A stretch of 64,000 nucleotides of DNA. It comes from Paenibacillus ihbetae. Its GTDB lineage: Bacteria > Bacillota > Bacilli > Paenibacillales > Paenibacillaceae. Shown here in pieces: positions 54,792 to 63,529 of this stretch. The notes beneath the pieces are model-generated. The model searched no databases, had not been told where the DNA came from, and saw only the letters and a list, made by a program, of their open reading frames with translations. Position 1 is the first letter of the stretch, and each line of letters begins with the position of its first letter. The DNA lies in contig NZ_CP016809.1 of the NCBI RefSeq assembly GCF_002741055.1, forward strand, positions 3,060,501 to 3,124,500. The letters are read 5' to 3'. A program made the translations under genes and the position numbers.

Positions 54792-55590
54792 ACACGAGCC
54801 GCACGAGGAGCATGCCGATGAATCCTGGCTCCTCCCTTATGCCGACTTGCTGACGCTCCTGCTTGCGTTGTTCCTCGTCCTCTACGCCATGAGTGCGACC
54901 GATGCGCGCAAATTCCAGGAGATGAGCGAGGCCTTCAGCATTGCCCTGACGGGCGGTACCGGCGTGCTGGATTACAGCAAGACCCAGCCAAGCGACGACC
55001 CGCCTGATCTTAAGGATCATAAAGCGACAGCACCAACCACTCCCGCATCGACTCCCGACCAACGACGGGCGGAGCTGATGCGCCAGGAGCAGGAGGAGCT
55101 GGAGAAGCTTAAGAAGCAGATCGATAATTATATTAAAAATAATGGGCTGACCTCCGAGCTCAGCACCAAGCTCAACCACTCCCAGCTCGTGCTGACCATT
55201 CGCGACAACGCGCTGTTCCCGTCAGGGGAAGCGGTCGTGAAGCCGGAGGCCCGCAAGCTGGCCGAGGCCATCTCGCAAATGCTTCAGAAGTTCCCGGATT
55301 ATGAAATTATCGTATCCGGGCATACCGACAATGTACCGATCTCCAACAGTAAATACCCGTCAAACTGGGATCTGAGCTCAGACCGAGCGCTTCAGTTCAT
55401 GAAGATCTTGCTGGCCAACTCGTCGCTGGATCCGAAACGCTTCATGCCGATCGGCTACGGCGAATACCATCCGATCGCGGACAACGCAACGGCTGCCGGC
55501 CGGGCGAAGAACCGCCGGGTTGAGGTGTCCATTATCCGGAAGTACCAGGACAGCGCAACCTTTACGAGTGTCGACGAAGCCGGTAATTAG
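54775..55590 (+). CDS. motB: Flagellar motor stator protein MotB
   Basis: 271-aa partner of MotA. A basic/acidic N terminus leads to one span with the ion-binding D24 in LPYADLLTLLLALFLVLYAM, a Pro/Thr-rich linker with a coiled segment (QRRAELMRQEQEELEKLKKQ) and a C-terminal OmpA-like peptidoglycan-binding domain (IIVSGHTDNVPI, SNWDLSSDRALQFMKIL, AGRAKNRRVEVSI). The start is GTG 54775 with GGAGG 9 nt upstream, inside the end of motA, so translation is coupled. Confidence 0.94.
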   Translation: MSKKTRHEPHEEHADESWLLPYADLLTLLLALFLVLYAMSATDARKFQEMSEAFSIALTGGTGVLDYSKTQPSDDPPDLKDHKATAPTTPASTPDQRRAELMRQEQEELEKLKKQIDNYIKNNGLTSELSTKLNHSQLVLTIRDNALFPSGEAVVKPEARKLAEAISQMLQKFPDYEIIVSGHTDNVPISNSKYPSNWDLSSDRALQFMKILLANSSLDPKRFMPIGYGEYHPIADNATAAGRAKNRRVEVSIIRKYQDSATFTSVDEAGN

Positions 55591-55612
55591 CCTCCGGAAG
55601 TTCCTATAAATA

Positions 55613-55661
55613 AAACAACCGATTCGTTTCTGCCTCAAACAGACGAATCGGTTGTTTTTTT
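55613..55661. terminator. Bidirectional terminator between motB and rluF
   Basis: A perfect 15-bp stem (55613-55627 with 55643-55657) followed by eight or more T residues on the plus strand; on the minus strand the arm ends in TTTTATTTA. Confidence 0.9.
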
Positions 55662-55700
55662 TGTTATATCCTACGGTTCTTCGATCTTGGCGCAATTTTT

Positions 55701-56405
55701 CTATTCCAGCTTGTATTTCAGCAGCTTGCCAAGCTCCTGCTTCTCCGCAGGGGTCAAGTCCCGCCAAGTGCCCACCTTCTGATCCCCGAGAAGGATATTC
55801 ATGATCCGGATCCGCTTGAGCCTCCGGACCTCATAGCCAAACGCGCTGCACATTCGCCGAATTTGCCGGTTCTTTCCCTCGGTTAAAATAATGCGGAATA
55901 CCCGCTCGGAAATCCGGGTAACTTGGCAGGGCAGCGTCATTTCGCCTAAAATTTTGACCCCGCTGGACATTCCCTTCAAGAACGCAGGAGTCACTGGACG
56001 GTTGACCGTCACGATGTATTCCTTCTCATGCTTGCCCTCGGATCTTAATATTTTATTGACGATATCCCCGTCGTTGGTTAACAGAATTAAACCCTCGGAA
56101 TCCTTGTCGAGCCGTCCGATCGGAAAGATACGCTCCTTATGGCCTACGAAATCGACGATATTGCCTTTGATATGCGATTCCGTCGTGCTTGTAATGCCTA
56201 CCGGCTTGTTAAGGGCAATATAGACGTGCTGCTGCTGCTTTTCCTGCAGCGGACGCCCGTTAATACGGACATCATCGCCCTCCTCGGCTTGGCTTCCTAA
56301 TACGGCAATCTCGCCGTTAATCGTTACCTTCCCGCTCTCGACAAGCTTGTCCGCTTCCCGCCGGGAGCAGTATCCCGTTTCGCTAATAAATTTATTGATT
56401 CTCAA
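55701..56405 (-). CDS. rluF: 23S rRNA pseudouridine synthase, RluF type
   Basis: 234-aa RsuA/RluB-family enzyme. An S4 RNA-binding domain (MRINKFISETGYCSRREADK, about 1-60) is followed by the catalytic domain with D100 in PIGRLDKDSEGLILLTNDGD; IVNKILRSEGKHEKEYIVTV and LTEGKNRQIRRMCSAFGYEV are the other family motifs. The pattern with IVDFVGHKERIFPIGRLDKDSEG points to RluF (U2604) rather than RluB. The start is TTG with AAGGGGATG upstream. It lies 20 nt after the histidine kinase gene in the same direction, probably an operon. Confidence 0.88.
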   Translation of the reverse strand: MRINKFISETGYCSRREADKLVESGKVTINGEIAVLGSQAEEGDDVRINGRPLQEKQQQHVYIALNKPVGITSTTESHIKGNIVDFVGHKERIFPIGRLDKDSEGLILLTNDGDIVNKILRSEGKHEKEYIVTVNRPVTPAFLKGMSSGVKILGEMTLPCQVTRISERVFRIILTEGKNRQIRRMCSAFGYEVRRLKRIRIMNILLGDQKVGTWRDLTPAEKQELGKLLKYKLE

Positions 56406-56425
56406 GCTGCCATCCCCTTATTATG

Positions 56426-58738
56426 TCACTCATCGTTTGATGTTGCTTCCATGTCTGATTGTCTTCTTGCCGCAGGAAGAACGATGCTGATCTTCGTTCC
56501 CACCCCGGACTTGCTCTCGATTTCAAGCGTGCCTTGATGACCCTGAATGATCCGCTGGCTCACCATCAGCCCAAGTCCGGTTCCCGTCTCCTTATTGGTG
56601 ATGAACGGCTCGCCCAGGTGAGGCATCAGCTCCTCCGGTATGCCGTGGCCTTCATCCTGGATGGTGATGAGCACGTGATCTCCTCCCGGGCGTTTAAGTG
56701 TAATCGTTACTGTTCCGCCGTCCGGCATGGCTTCAAACGCATTTTTTAGCAAATTGATAAATACCTGCTTCAGCTGGTTCTCCTCGCAATGGACAAGCGC
56801 AGGTTCGGGGGAGAAGTCGAGCTTGACCTCGACCCCGTATAGATGCGCCTGGCTGTCCAAGAACGATATTACGTCCCGGAGAATGCCCCTGACATCCCGC
56901 TCCTGGAAATGAATCGCCTGCGGCTTTGCCAAAATCAAAAACTCGCTCACAATCAAATTAATACGGTCGAGCTCCGACAGCATCAGGTCAATATGATCCG
57001 CATTCACGGATTGGGTCTGCTGCTGCAGCTGCAGGAATCCCCGCAGCGTCGTTAGCGGATTGCGGATTTCATGCGCCACGCCGGCAGCCAGCTGACCGAC
57101 CGTGTTCAGCTTCTCGGAGCGCCGCAGCAGCTCCTCAATTCGGTTGCGCTCGGTGACATCCCGGGACACGCTGATCATCGAGGTCACTTGCCCCTGCTCG
57201 TCCCGAACGAGCGAGGTGCTGATGCTCACCTCAATCAGGCTTCCATCCTTCCGCATGCGGACCGTTTCGACCGGAGGCAAACGCTCACCTTCCCGAAGCC
57301 GCCGAAGCCGGTCGCGTTCTTCATCCAGCTTGGACGGGGGAACGAGCTCCAGCTTTTGCCCGATCACCTCATTCGCCTTCCAGCCGTACAGCTGTTCAAA
57401 GGCGTTATTCACGCTGATTACCCGCTCATGCGTATCGGTGGTATGAATCGCATCCGCCGTTTGATTAATGATCGATTCGAGATACTCTTTGACAGATTGA
57501 TTCTCCTCAACCATCTGCTTCAGTTGGCTTGTATAATGGCCGAGGTTGCGGGTCATCGCATTAATCCGTCCGGCCAGCTGACCCAGCTCATCGCGGCTCG
57601 TTACTTCCAGACGCCGGTCAAAGTGTCCGTCCGCGACATCATTGACGGTTCTCAGAATCGACTGAATCGGCTTGGTAAAATAGCCGGCCACAATGTAGCT
57701 TCCGAAAATAACGATTTCCAGCAGAACCAGGGAGATTGCCACGAGACTGATCATTTGCTCTCTCATGACCGACGAGATGGCCTCATAATCCATGACCACG
57801 CCGATCACATTGGTCGGCTTGTCCTCGTAATCAATCGGGATAAAGCTCTTAAGCACCTTTTTCCCCTGGATCGTATCCACGAGCACGACATTCTCGCCGG
57901 TCGACACGGCGTCCCGAACCGCCTCCATATCCTGGTCAAGCTTGCCGTAATGGTAGGTACCGAACGTAATCGGGCGGTTGTAAAGCTTATAATGTACGTC
58001 GTCCGAGCCGTCCTCTCTCATATATTGATTGCCAAACGTATCAGGGTTAATGCCCGTGACTTCCAATATATGCGGATTGGCCTTCAGAGTCTCTTGAACG
58101 ACCGTATCCGGACTCGTAACCTTTACATAATCCTTAAACGTGGAATTCTGGATATATGGATCAATGATATAATTGCGCTTCCCGTCGTAATAATACCCCC
58201 ATTTATAAATCATGTCGGGATTTGAAGTGGAGAACTCGAATGGGCCGGACCAGAAATTCTCCGATCGTTGGCCCTTCGTAACCGAGCGCACTTCACCGTG
58301 CTCGAACAGCTCGAGAAACGCCGTATGCCAATAACCCCAGTTTTTTGTGGACAAGCCGATCTCTTCATTGGCGGAGGAACGGGCAACGACGACGTCATCC
58401 TTCGTCTTGACCAGCAGCGAAATATGGGCTACGCCCAGCTCCTTGCTTAGTTCTACTAACTGGCCGTTCGTAATATTGTTAATATCCGGATCCAACACCC
58501 GAGCCGCTTCGATCGAAACATCTTTAAGCATATCCCCAAACAGACCATCCACATAGGAGGAGCTGAACTCCGTCTGCTGTACGGTTATAGCGATCTGGGT
58601 TGCTGCCATAACCATTTTGACTTCGCTGTCCCGCTGCAAATTTTCCTGCGTTGTATAGTAGTTGAGCGTGATGTTAAGCAGAAGTATAAATAATACCGAT
58701 ATGGACATGATCATCGATAATTTGGTCTTGATCGACAA
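56426..58738 (-). CDS. Membrane sensor histidine kinase with PAS domain, sporulation-kinase-like
   Basis: 770-aa kinase. TM1 about 8-27; extracellular Cache-like domain 30-325; TM2 about 328-352; HAMP 353-405; PAS 415-535 (ESIINQTADAIHTTDTHERV); HisKA with H556 in GVAHEIRNPLTTLRGFLQL; HATPase with DEGHGIPEE and GTGLGLMVSQRII. The H-box EIRNPLTTLRGF is that of B. subtilis KinA to KinE, which feed Spo0F. No response regulator gene is next to it, consistent with an orphan phosphorelay kinase whose target would be the Spo0F at 3965-4357. Start is TTG 58738 with AAAGGTG about 10 nt upstream. Confidence 0.88.
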   Translation of the reverse strand: MSIKTKLSMIMSISVLFILLLNITLNYYTTQENLQRDSEVKMVMAATQIAITVQQTEFSSSYVDGLFGDMLKDVSIEAARVLDPDINNITNGQLVELSKELGVAHISLLVKTKDDVVVARSSANEEIGLSTKNWGYWHTAFLELFEHGEVRSVTKGQRSENFWSGPFEFSTSNPDMIYKWGYYYDGKRNYIIDPYIQNSTFKDYVKVTSPDTVVQETLKANPHILEVTGINPDTFGNQYMREDGSDDVHYKLYNRPITFGTYHYGKLDQDMEAVRDAVSTGENVVLVDTIQGKKVLKSFIPIDYEDKPTNVIGVVMDYEAISSVMREQMISLVAISLVLLEIVIFGSYIVAGYFTKPIQSILRTVNDVADGHFDRRLEVTSRDELGQLAGRINAMTRNLGHYTSQLKQMVEENQSVKEYLESIINQTADAIHTTDTHERVISVNNAFEQLYGWKANEVIGQKLELVPPSKLDEERDRLRRLREGERLPPVETVRMRKDGSLIEVSISTSLVRDEQGQVTSMISVSRDVTERNRIEELLRRSEKLNTVGQLAAGVAHEIRNPLTTLRGFLQLQQQTQSVNADHIDLMLSELDRINLIVSEFLILAKPQAIHFQERDVRGILRDVISFLDSQAHLYGVEVKLDFSPEPALVHCEENQLKQVFINLLKNAFEAMPDGGTVTITLKRPGGDHVLITIQDEGHGIPEELMPHLGEPFITNKETGTGLGLMVSQRIIQGHQGTLEIESKSGVGTKISIVLPAARRQSDMEATSNDE

Positions 58739-58922
58739 ATGGCATCTTCACCTTTCTGCTATTCACAGTGACGGCTTGCAACCTCTGGTATCCTCATGAT
58801 ACCTTGATCGTAAACGTTTGAAAAGACAAGCCCCTCAAGGGGAACGCCTGATTTCTAATTACATTGCCAACGAATGATGGAATCCTTACAATATAGAGGT
58901 TAAACCTGGCTTGTAAAGATAT

Positions 58923-59004
58923 ATATCCACAGATTGCTAACAAATACACATCTTTATTGGGGATAATGTGAATAACTTTGTGAATAAAAATAAAGTTATC
59001 CACA
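58923..59004. promoter_or_regulatory. Cluster of DnaA-box-like sites
   Basis: Within 82 nt: ATATCCACA (58923-58931, one mismatch), TGTGAATAA (58967-58975) and TGTGAATAA (58979-58987), both TTATTCACA on the other strand and so matching TTATNCACA, and a perfect TTATCCACA (58996-59004). The sequence is AT-rich and lies in the 360-nt gap between the kinase gene and tadA. Promoters of both divergent genes must lie here too. It could be a DnaA-titrating or DnaA-regulated site. Confidence 0.6.
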
Positions 59005-59098
59005 AATATGTCCACATCATGTTAACAAACGAATGAGTGTTCGTTGAACACTGGGTATAACCCACGTGTTTTGGGCTGAAACGAAGGGAGATCGTGAA

Positions 59099-59590
59099 AT
59101 GGAATCAAATATAGCGTCTACCACGATTGTGGATAACGAGCAGCATGAATACTGGATGCAGGCAGCCATTGACGAGGCCCGGAAAGCCGAGGAGCTCGGA
59201 GAAGTGCCTATTGGCGCAGTCGTTGTCCATGGCGGCAAAATCATCGGCCGCGGGTACAATTTGCGCGAAACGACATACGATGCGACGGCTCACGCTGAGA
59301 TGGTTGCAATCCGCGAGGCCAGCAGGCATCTCGGCGCCTGGCGCTTGCTGGACTGCCGATTGTATGTAACGCTGGAGCCGTGCCCGATGTGCGCCGGGGC
59401 AATCGTTCAATCGCGGGTGCCGCAGCTCATATATGGGACCCGGGATCCCAAGGCCGGCTGCGCTGGTACCTTGATGAACCTGCTTCAGGAGCCGCGGTTT
59501 AATCACCGGACCCAGGTCACGGAAGGCGTTATGCAGGAAGAGTGCGCCGCGCTTCTGACTCAGTTTTTTCGCCGACTGCGGGGAAAGTAA
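59099..59590 (+). CDS. tadA: tRNA-specific adenosine deaminase
   Basis: 163-aa zinc enzyme converting A34 to inosine in tRNA-Arg(ACG). The catalytic site is complete: H65-A-E67 and P-C95-P-M-C98, within HAEMVAIREASRHL and LEPCPMCAGAIVQSRVPQLIYG. ATG 59099 has GAAGGGAG 8 nt upstream. In B. subtilis tadA (yaaJ) lies between serS and dnaX near oriC; here serS is about 3 kb away but scr and dnaX are not next to it. Confidence 0.95.
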   Translation: MESNIASTTIVDNEQHEYWMQAAIDEARKAEELGEVPIGAVVVHGGKIIGRGYNLRETTYDATAHAEMVAIREASRHLGAWRLLDCRLYVTLEPCPMCAGAIVQSRVPQLIYGTRDPKAGCAGTLMNLLQEPRFNHRTQVTEGVMQEECAALLTQFFRRLRGK

Positions 59591-59613
59591 TCCCTGTTGT
59601 CTGAAAACAATAC

Positions 59614-59642
59614 AAAAACCCGGCCATGACGGCCGGGTTTTT
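59614..59642. terminator. Bidirectional terminator between tadA and the lipoprotein gene
   Basis: A perfect 10-bp GC-rich stem (59616-59625 with 59631-59640) with a 5-nt loop and A5/T5 on the two sides. Confidence 0.92.
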
Positions 59643-59661
59643 CTGTTCATGGATGATGTGA

Positions 59662-60747
59662 TTAATAAGCGCCCAATTCGCTCATGGATTCCTCAAATTG
59701 CTCCATCGTAATGACATCAGCGTCTTTTGGAATACCGATCTTGAACTCTTGCTTCTTATTGATATTGAGGTATTGCGTGCTGCCCTTGATAGCGACTTTT
59801 ACGCTTTCGCTTGTTTCAGGCTCATTGAATTCAACGTTCAATGCTACATCCTGATATGCAGGGAAGTCGTTCTTATCGATTGCCGTGTTGATGCTGAATG
59901 TGTTGATCTTCAGGTATTTCTTCATTTCTTCCAGTCCAGCTTTGAAATCTTCCTGGTTCAATTCGGACAGCTCAGCTTTAGCGGTGTCGATGTCTTCTTG
60001 TGTAAGTCCCAGCATTTCGCGGTATTCTTCTTTACCTGCGATGTCTACAACCTTAGGAGCAACCTTGTTAACCAAGATTTCCAGTGCTTCGTTTACGTTC
60101 TCATTTGTTACGAAGAATTGTACCACTTGCTTCGCGTCTACACCTTCAGGAAGACCGGCGTCCTTCGCGTTGATTTCTTTGAAGTACTTCGTTTGATCGT
60201 ATTCGCTCAGCAATGCTTCAAGCAATTCGTTCGCGAATTTCTGAGTTTTCTCCGTATCCATTGTTTCTGGGCTGAACGTTTCGCCGGATTGCTCGGCAAG
60301 CTCTTTCAGATCCATCTTAAGGTATTTGCCGACAACATCTTCAGGAAGTGGAAGCATTGGGATGCTTGGCACTTTAACGTAGATCGTGTCTTGCGTCATA
60401 ACCATGTCGATGTTGAAAGACATCGCCATGTCACCCTTCAGGTTGATGCCCATCTTCATTTCCATTTGCTGCGGATCCGCTTGATACATGCCGTCCATCG
60501 TGATTTCGGCATTTTTCAACATGGTCATCGCTTGTGTTACGCTTGGATCCCCTGCAACTTCCGGTATGTTGATTTGCAGATCTTCAAGGACAACTTTGCT
60601 TTTCATCTCGTACGACGTCATCTGCATTGCGTTCTTAGCAGCTGCCGTCATAGCGGCTTTAGGCTCTTCCTTCTTTGCGCAGCCAGACATAACCACTGTC
60701 ACTGTGAGCAGCAGTGTCAGCAAAATGGCTACCAACTTCTTGTTCAT
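59662..60747 (-). CDS. Secreted lipoprotein, LppX/LolA-fold-like, function unknown
   Basis: 361-aa lipoprotein. The lipobox VVMSGC gives a lipidated C23. The mature part begins with KKEEPKAAMTAAAKNAMQM and has long amphipathic beta-strand patterns (AITMDGMYQADPQQMEMKMGINLKGDMAMSFNIDMVMTQDTIYVKV, written here as a whole only by its repeated Met-rich character) and a helical middle. The Met-rich strands fit a half-barrel lipid- or peptide-binding fold. Acts at the outer face of the membrane. The ATG has AGGGGAG 9 nt upstream. Single gene with a shared terminator. Confidence 0.75.
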   Translation of the reverse strand: MNKKLVAILLTLLLTVTVVMSGCAKKEEPKAAMTAAAKNAMQMTSYEMKSKVVLEDLQINIPEVAGDPSVTQAMTMLKNAEITMDGMYQADPQQMEMKMGINLKGDMAMSFNIDMVMTQDTIYVKVPSIPMLPLPEDVVGKYLKMDLKELAEQSGETFSPETMDTEKTQKFANELLEALLSEYDQTKYFKEINAKDAGLPEGVDAKQVVQFFVTNENVNEALEILVNKVAPKVVDIAGKEEYREMLGLTQEDIDTAKAELSELNQEDFKAGLEEMKKYLKINTFSINTAIDKNDFPAYQDVALNVEFNEPETSESVKVAIKGSTQYLNINKKQEFKIGIPKDADVITMEQFEESMSELGAY

Positions 60748-60971
60748 TAAACTTTCTCTCCCCTCTATTGCTTAAAAAAAATAACAGACCTTTTAATCAT
60801 ATACCATTTCGACGAAATGAGAAACACTTTATGGAATATTTGCTGAAATTTTATTTCCTTTCTTTTTCCAGGAATCTTTAATTTAAACTTCTTAACTTTC
60901 CTGTAATGTTCGGGGCCCCGTAATATTACACTTGCCTTCTAATACGAGACGTTGATGGAAATAGTTTCAAC

Positions 60972-61010
60972 AAAAAAAGAACTTCCTGTCGAAATCATAC
61001 AGGAAGTTCT
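60972..61010 (-). terminator. Terminator of the SspP-like gene
   Basis: A perfect 12-bp stem (60978-60989 with 60999-61010) followed on the minus strand by seven T residues. The 60748-60971 segment left of it is AT-rich and holds the lipoprotein promoter; no gene seen. Confidence 0.88.
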
Positions 61011-61055
61011 AATCTCTTCATGTCTATAATGCCTCGAAATGAGGCTGACAGCAGG

Positions 61056-61205
61056 TCAGCCCTCCCGATTAAAATGCCCGTCCTGCTTGCGGATCTTGGC
61101 TTTGTGCGAGCCAGACAACGGCTCTTGGCCGCCTCTGTCGCGGTCATCGCGTCGGCGCGGGGTCTCTTGGGCTTCCGGTACAGGAATCGATTTCGGCTTG
61201 CTCAT
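61056..61205 (-). CDS. sspP: Small acid-soluble spore protein P-like
   Basis: 49-aa basic, hydrophilic protein with the segment GGQEPLSGSHKAKIRKQ, which matches the QPEPLSGSKKVKNRN core of SspP (CotL) proteins of Bacillus spores (from memory). ATG 61205 has GGAGG 8 nt upstream and a clean terminator follows, so it is a real small gene. The C terminus is shortened and diverged (DGHFNREG) compared with the usual His/Arg-rich tail. SspP is a minor forespore protein; expression is expected late in sporulation, but no clear sigma-G promoter was found in the 54 nt upstream. Confidence 0.72.
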   Translation of the reverse strand: MSKPKSIPVPEAQETPRRRDDRDRGGQEPLSGSHKAKIRKQDGHFNREG

Positions 61206-61259
61206 CGTGAAGTCCTCCGTTTCTTGGGATCGGAACCATAGCGAAATTCATTCCTATCC

Positions 61260-61601
61260 CTATTGATGGGTAATCTGCTGCAGCGCCTGCGCGCATTCAT
61301 GGATATGCCGGGTGTAATCGCCGATCATGCCCTGGACATTCTCATTGCGTTCATCGGTCGTCGCTCCATCCCGCTCCACATCGATCAGGTCCACCTTTAC
61401 TTCTCTCGTGTCCACGTACGTGCATTGGAAATCGAATGAATACTCCTGACGCCCAGCCGCACCGATATGAATGCGGATGGCATTGGGATCTCCCTCGTCG
61501 GGAGCCACCTCCGCACGATCACCGGGCTTGAGGATCGTCGGCAGCCTTTCCTGCCATGCGTTAACAAGCGTAGCCTGATCTACATTCAGTTCTGAGTTCA
61601 T
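61260..61601 (-). CDS. Small hypothetical protein
   Basis: 113-aa acidic soluble protein with a strand-rich centre (RIHIGAAGRQEYSFDFQCTYVDTREVKVDLIDVE) flanked by helices. No motif recognised. ATG 61601 chosen because GGGGAGG lies 7 nt upstream; GTG 61607 and ATG 61604 are also in frame. It lies 54 nt upstream of the SspP-like gene on the same strand and may be cotranscribed with it. Confidence 0.65.
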   Translation of the reverse strand: MNSELNVDQATLVNAWQERLPTILKPGDRAEVAPDEGDPNAIRIHIGAAGRQEYSFDFQCTYVDTREVKVDLIDVERDGATTDERNENVQGMIGDYTRHIHECAQALQQITHQ

Positions 61602-61839
61602 CATCACACCTCCCCTTCTCTATAAATTGCGAAAGTGGTTGAACTTTTATGCACCCTCTAAAGCCCTGTAAAGACACACCAACCAGCCCATGCATGCCGG
61701 CTTCGTTTATTCAACCGGTAAGCATCGCTTAAAAAGGAGACCTATTACGCAGCAACCGTTTATTATAGAAGGAAATAAATGAGCACCGAACGCCCGCCCC
61801 TGGAAAGAATCGATTTCCGCTTTAGAAATAATGCTATGT

Positions 61840-61869
61840 AAAAAGCCCGTTTCCAGTAAGGAAACGGGC
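61840..61869 (-). terminator. Terminator after tRNA-Ser
   Basis: A perfect 10-bp stem (61845-61854 with 61860-61869) with a 5-nt loop and a T-run on the minus strand, 17 nt after the tRNA 3' end. The 61602-61839 segment has no recognisable gene. Confidence 0.88.
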
Positions 61870-61885
61870 CTGTCATTATTATGGA

Positions 61886-61974
61886 TGGCGGAGAGGATGG
61901 GATTCGAACCCATGTGGAGTTGCCCCCTAACGGTTTTCAAGACCGCCCCGTTATGACCGCTTCGGTACCTCTCC
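61886..61974 (-). tRNA. tRNA-Ser (UGA anticodon)
   Basis: 89-nt class II tRNA with a long variable arm. Acceptor GGAGAGG pairs with CCTCTCC, CCA is encoded, GGTTCGAATCC gives the T arm and the anticodon loop CTTGAAA carries TGA (61937-61939). It follows serS, as in B. subtilis, where trnS-Ser lies next to serS. Confidence 0.97.
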
Positions 61975-62044
61975 ATGTGGTATATCATTAGCACCAAAAT
62001 GAATCACGTGCATCATTCATTATACCACAAGCCAAATGATTTAA

Positions 62045-63334
62045 TCAAGCCAATGATTTAGGTGCAATCACGCTGATATTGCCCATGTATGGACGAAGCA
62101 CGTCCGGAATGACCACCGAGCCGTCAGCCTGTTGATAATTCTCCAGAATTGCCGCAACGGTACGTCCCACCGCAAGCCCCGACCCATTCAGGGTGTGGAC
62201 AAATTCCGGCTTCGCTTTCGGCTCCGGACGGAAACGAATATTCGCCCGGCGTGCCTGGAAATCACCGATATTCGAGCATGAGGAGATTTCACGGTATACG
62301 CCGCTCTCCGGCAGCCAAACTTCGAGATCATAGGTTTTCATCGAGCCAAAGCCCATATCCCCCGTGCATAGCTCCATCACACGGTAAGGAAGGTTAAGGA
62401 GCTGCAGAACACGCTCCGCATCCGCCGTCATTTTCTCCAGCTCGTCAAAGGAGGTGTCGGGGTGCACAATCTTCACCATTTCTACCTTGTTGAACTGATG
62501 CTGGCGAATCAGCCCGCGCGTATCCCGTCCGGCCGCGCCGGCCTCGGAACGGAAGCAAGAGCTGTAGGCTACATAGTATTTCGGCAAATCTTCAGCATTC
62601 AAAATTTCCTCACGATGATAGTTCGTGACTGGAACCTCGGCCGTCGGAATCAGATAATAGTCCGTATCGCTGATCTTGAACAGATCCTCTTCGAATTTCG
62701 GAAGCTGACCGGTTCCATACAGGCTGTCCCGGTTGACGATGTAAGGAGGCAGCATTTCCTCATAGCCGTGTTTGTCGCTGTGCAGATCCATCATGAAGCT
62801 GATGAGGGCACGTTCAAGACGCGCACCAAGCCCTTTGTAGAAGGTAAATCTGGAGCCCGTAACTTTGGCAGCTGCTTCAAAGTCAAGGATATTCAAGTTT
62901 TGGGCAACCTCCCAATGCGCTTTCGGCTCAAAATCAAATGCAGCAGGCTCCGACCAGCGGCGAACCTCCACATTGTCTTCTTCCGAGGCGCCTACCGGCA
63001 CACTCTCATGCGGAATATTCGGAATCGCAAGCGTAAGCTCCGCTATGCTTGCTTCCAGTTCGCGCACCTCTTCGTCCATGGCCTTGATCTTGTCCGAGAC
63101 TTCACGCATCTCCAGGATCAGCTCATCTGCATTCTCACGGTTCTTCTTCAGACGAGCGACTTCAGCCGACACGGTGTTGCGGCGATTCTTCAAGCTCTCG
63201 CTTTCCTGCAGCAACTCCCGGCGACGGGCGTCAAGCTTCGGAAAATCCGCAATCAAATCAAGCGACTTGCCGCGATTCTTAAGCGATTGTTCTACACGAC
63301 TAAACTCGCTGCGCAATATTTTTACGTCTAACAC
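62045..63334 (-). CDS. serS: Seryl-tRNA synthetase
   Basis: 429-aa class II synthetase. The N-terminal antiparallel coiled coil (about 27-100) binds the long variable arm of tRNA-Ser. The catalytic domain holds motif 2 ([21 protein letters not shown]) and motif 3 ([18 protein letters not shown]) with ATP-binding Arg. The start is GTG 63334 with AGGAGGG 6 nt upstream. The leader shows no T-box signature (no AGGGTGGNACCGCG), so serS is not under tRNA-sensing control here. tRNA-Ser lies 70 nt downstream. Confidence 0.97.
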   Translation of the reverse strand: MLDVKILRSEFSRVEQSLKNRGKSLDLIADFPKLDARRRELLQESESLKNRRNTVSAEVARLKKNRENADELILEMREVSDKIKAMDEEVRELEASIAELTLAIPNIPHESVPVGASEEDNVEVRRWSEPAAFDFEPKAHWEVAQNLNILDFEAAAKVTGSRFTFYKGLGARLERALISFMMDLHSDKHGYEEMLPPYIVNRDSLYGTGQLPKFEEDLFKISDTDYYLIPTAEVPVTNYHREEILNAEDLPKYYVAYSSCFRSEAGAAGRDTRGLIRQHQFNKVEMVKIVHPDTSFDELEKMTADAERVLQLLNLPYRVMELCTGDMGFGSMKTYDLEVWLPESGVYREISSCSNIGDFQARRANIRFRPEPKAKPEFVHTLNGSGLAVGRTVAAILENYQQADGSVVIPDVLRPYMGNISVIAPKSLA

Positions 63335-63420
63335 GGGGAACCCTCCTAAAGTAAAACATCCATCGGTGTAGCGTAACAGCTCCAGGCCCGTTACCGCAGG
63401 CTGGCAAGCTGTAAGAACCT

Positions 63421-63450
63421 CATATACGTTACAATCTTAGTTTATTTCAA
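63421..63450 (-). promoter_or_regulatory. Probable serS promoter
   Basis: Minus-strand TTGAAA (63445-63450) and TATATG (63421-63426) with an 18-nt spacer, about 90 nt upstream of the serS GTG and just after the pdxT terminator. Confidence 0.45.
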
Positions 63451-63452
63451 CG

Positions 63453-63495
63453 AAAAAGACAAACTTGACCCTTCGCATATGCATAAAGAGTCAAG
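63453..63495 (-). terminator. Terminator of pdxT
   Basis: A 10-bp stem with one wobble (63464-63473 with 63486-63495) followed on the minus strand by TTTGTCTTTTT. Confidence 0.8.
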
Positions 63496-63529
63496 ATGTC
63501 TTCTGTCTGATCCTAAGTCTATATTGAAT

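Noticed and set aside
59591..61259. SRP RNA (scr) or dnaX near tadA
   Set aside because: B. subtilis has both next to tadA, but no SRP RNA core or dnaX coding sequence is visible here.
63335..63460. T-box leader for serS
   Set aside because: Searched for the AGGGTGGNACCGCG antiterminator core and a second terminator; neither is present.
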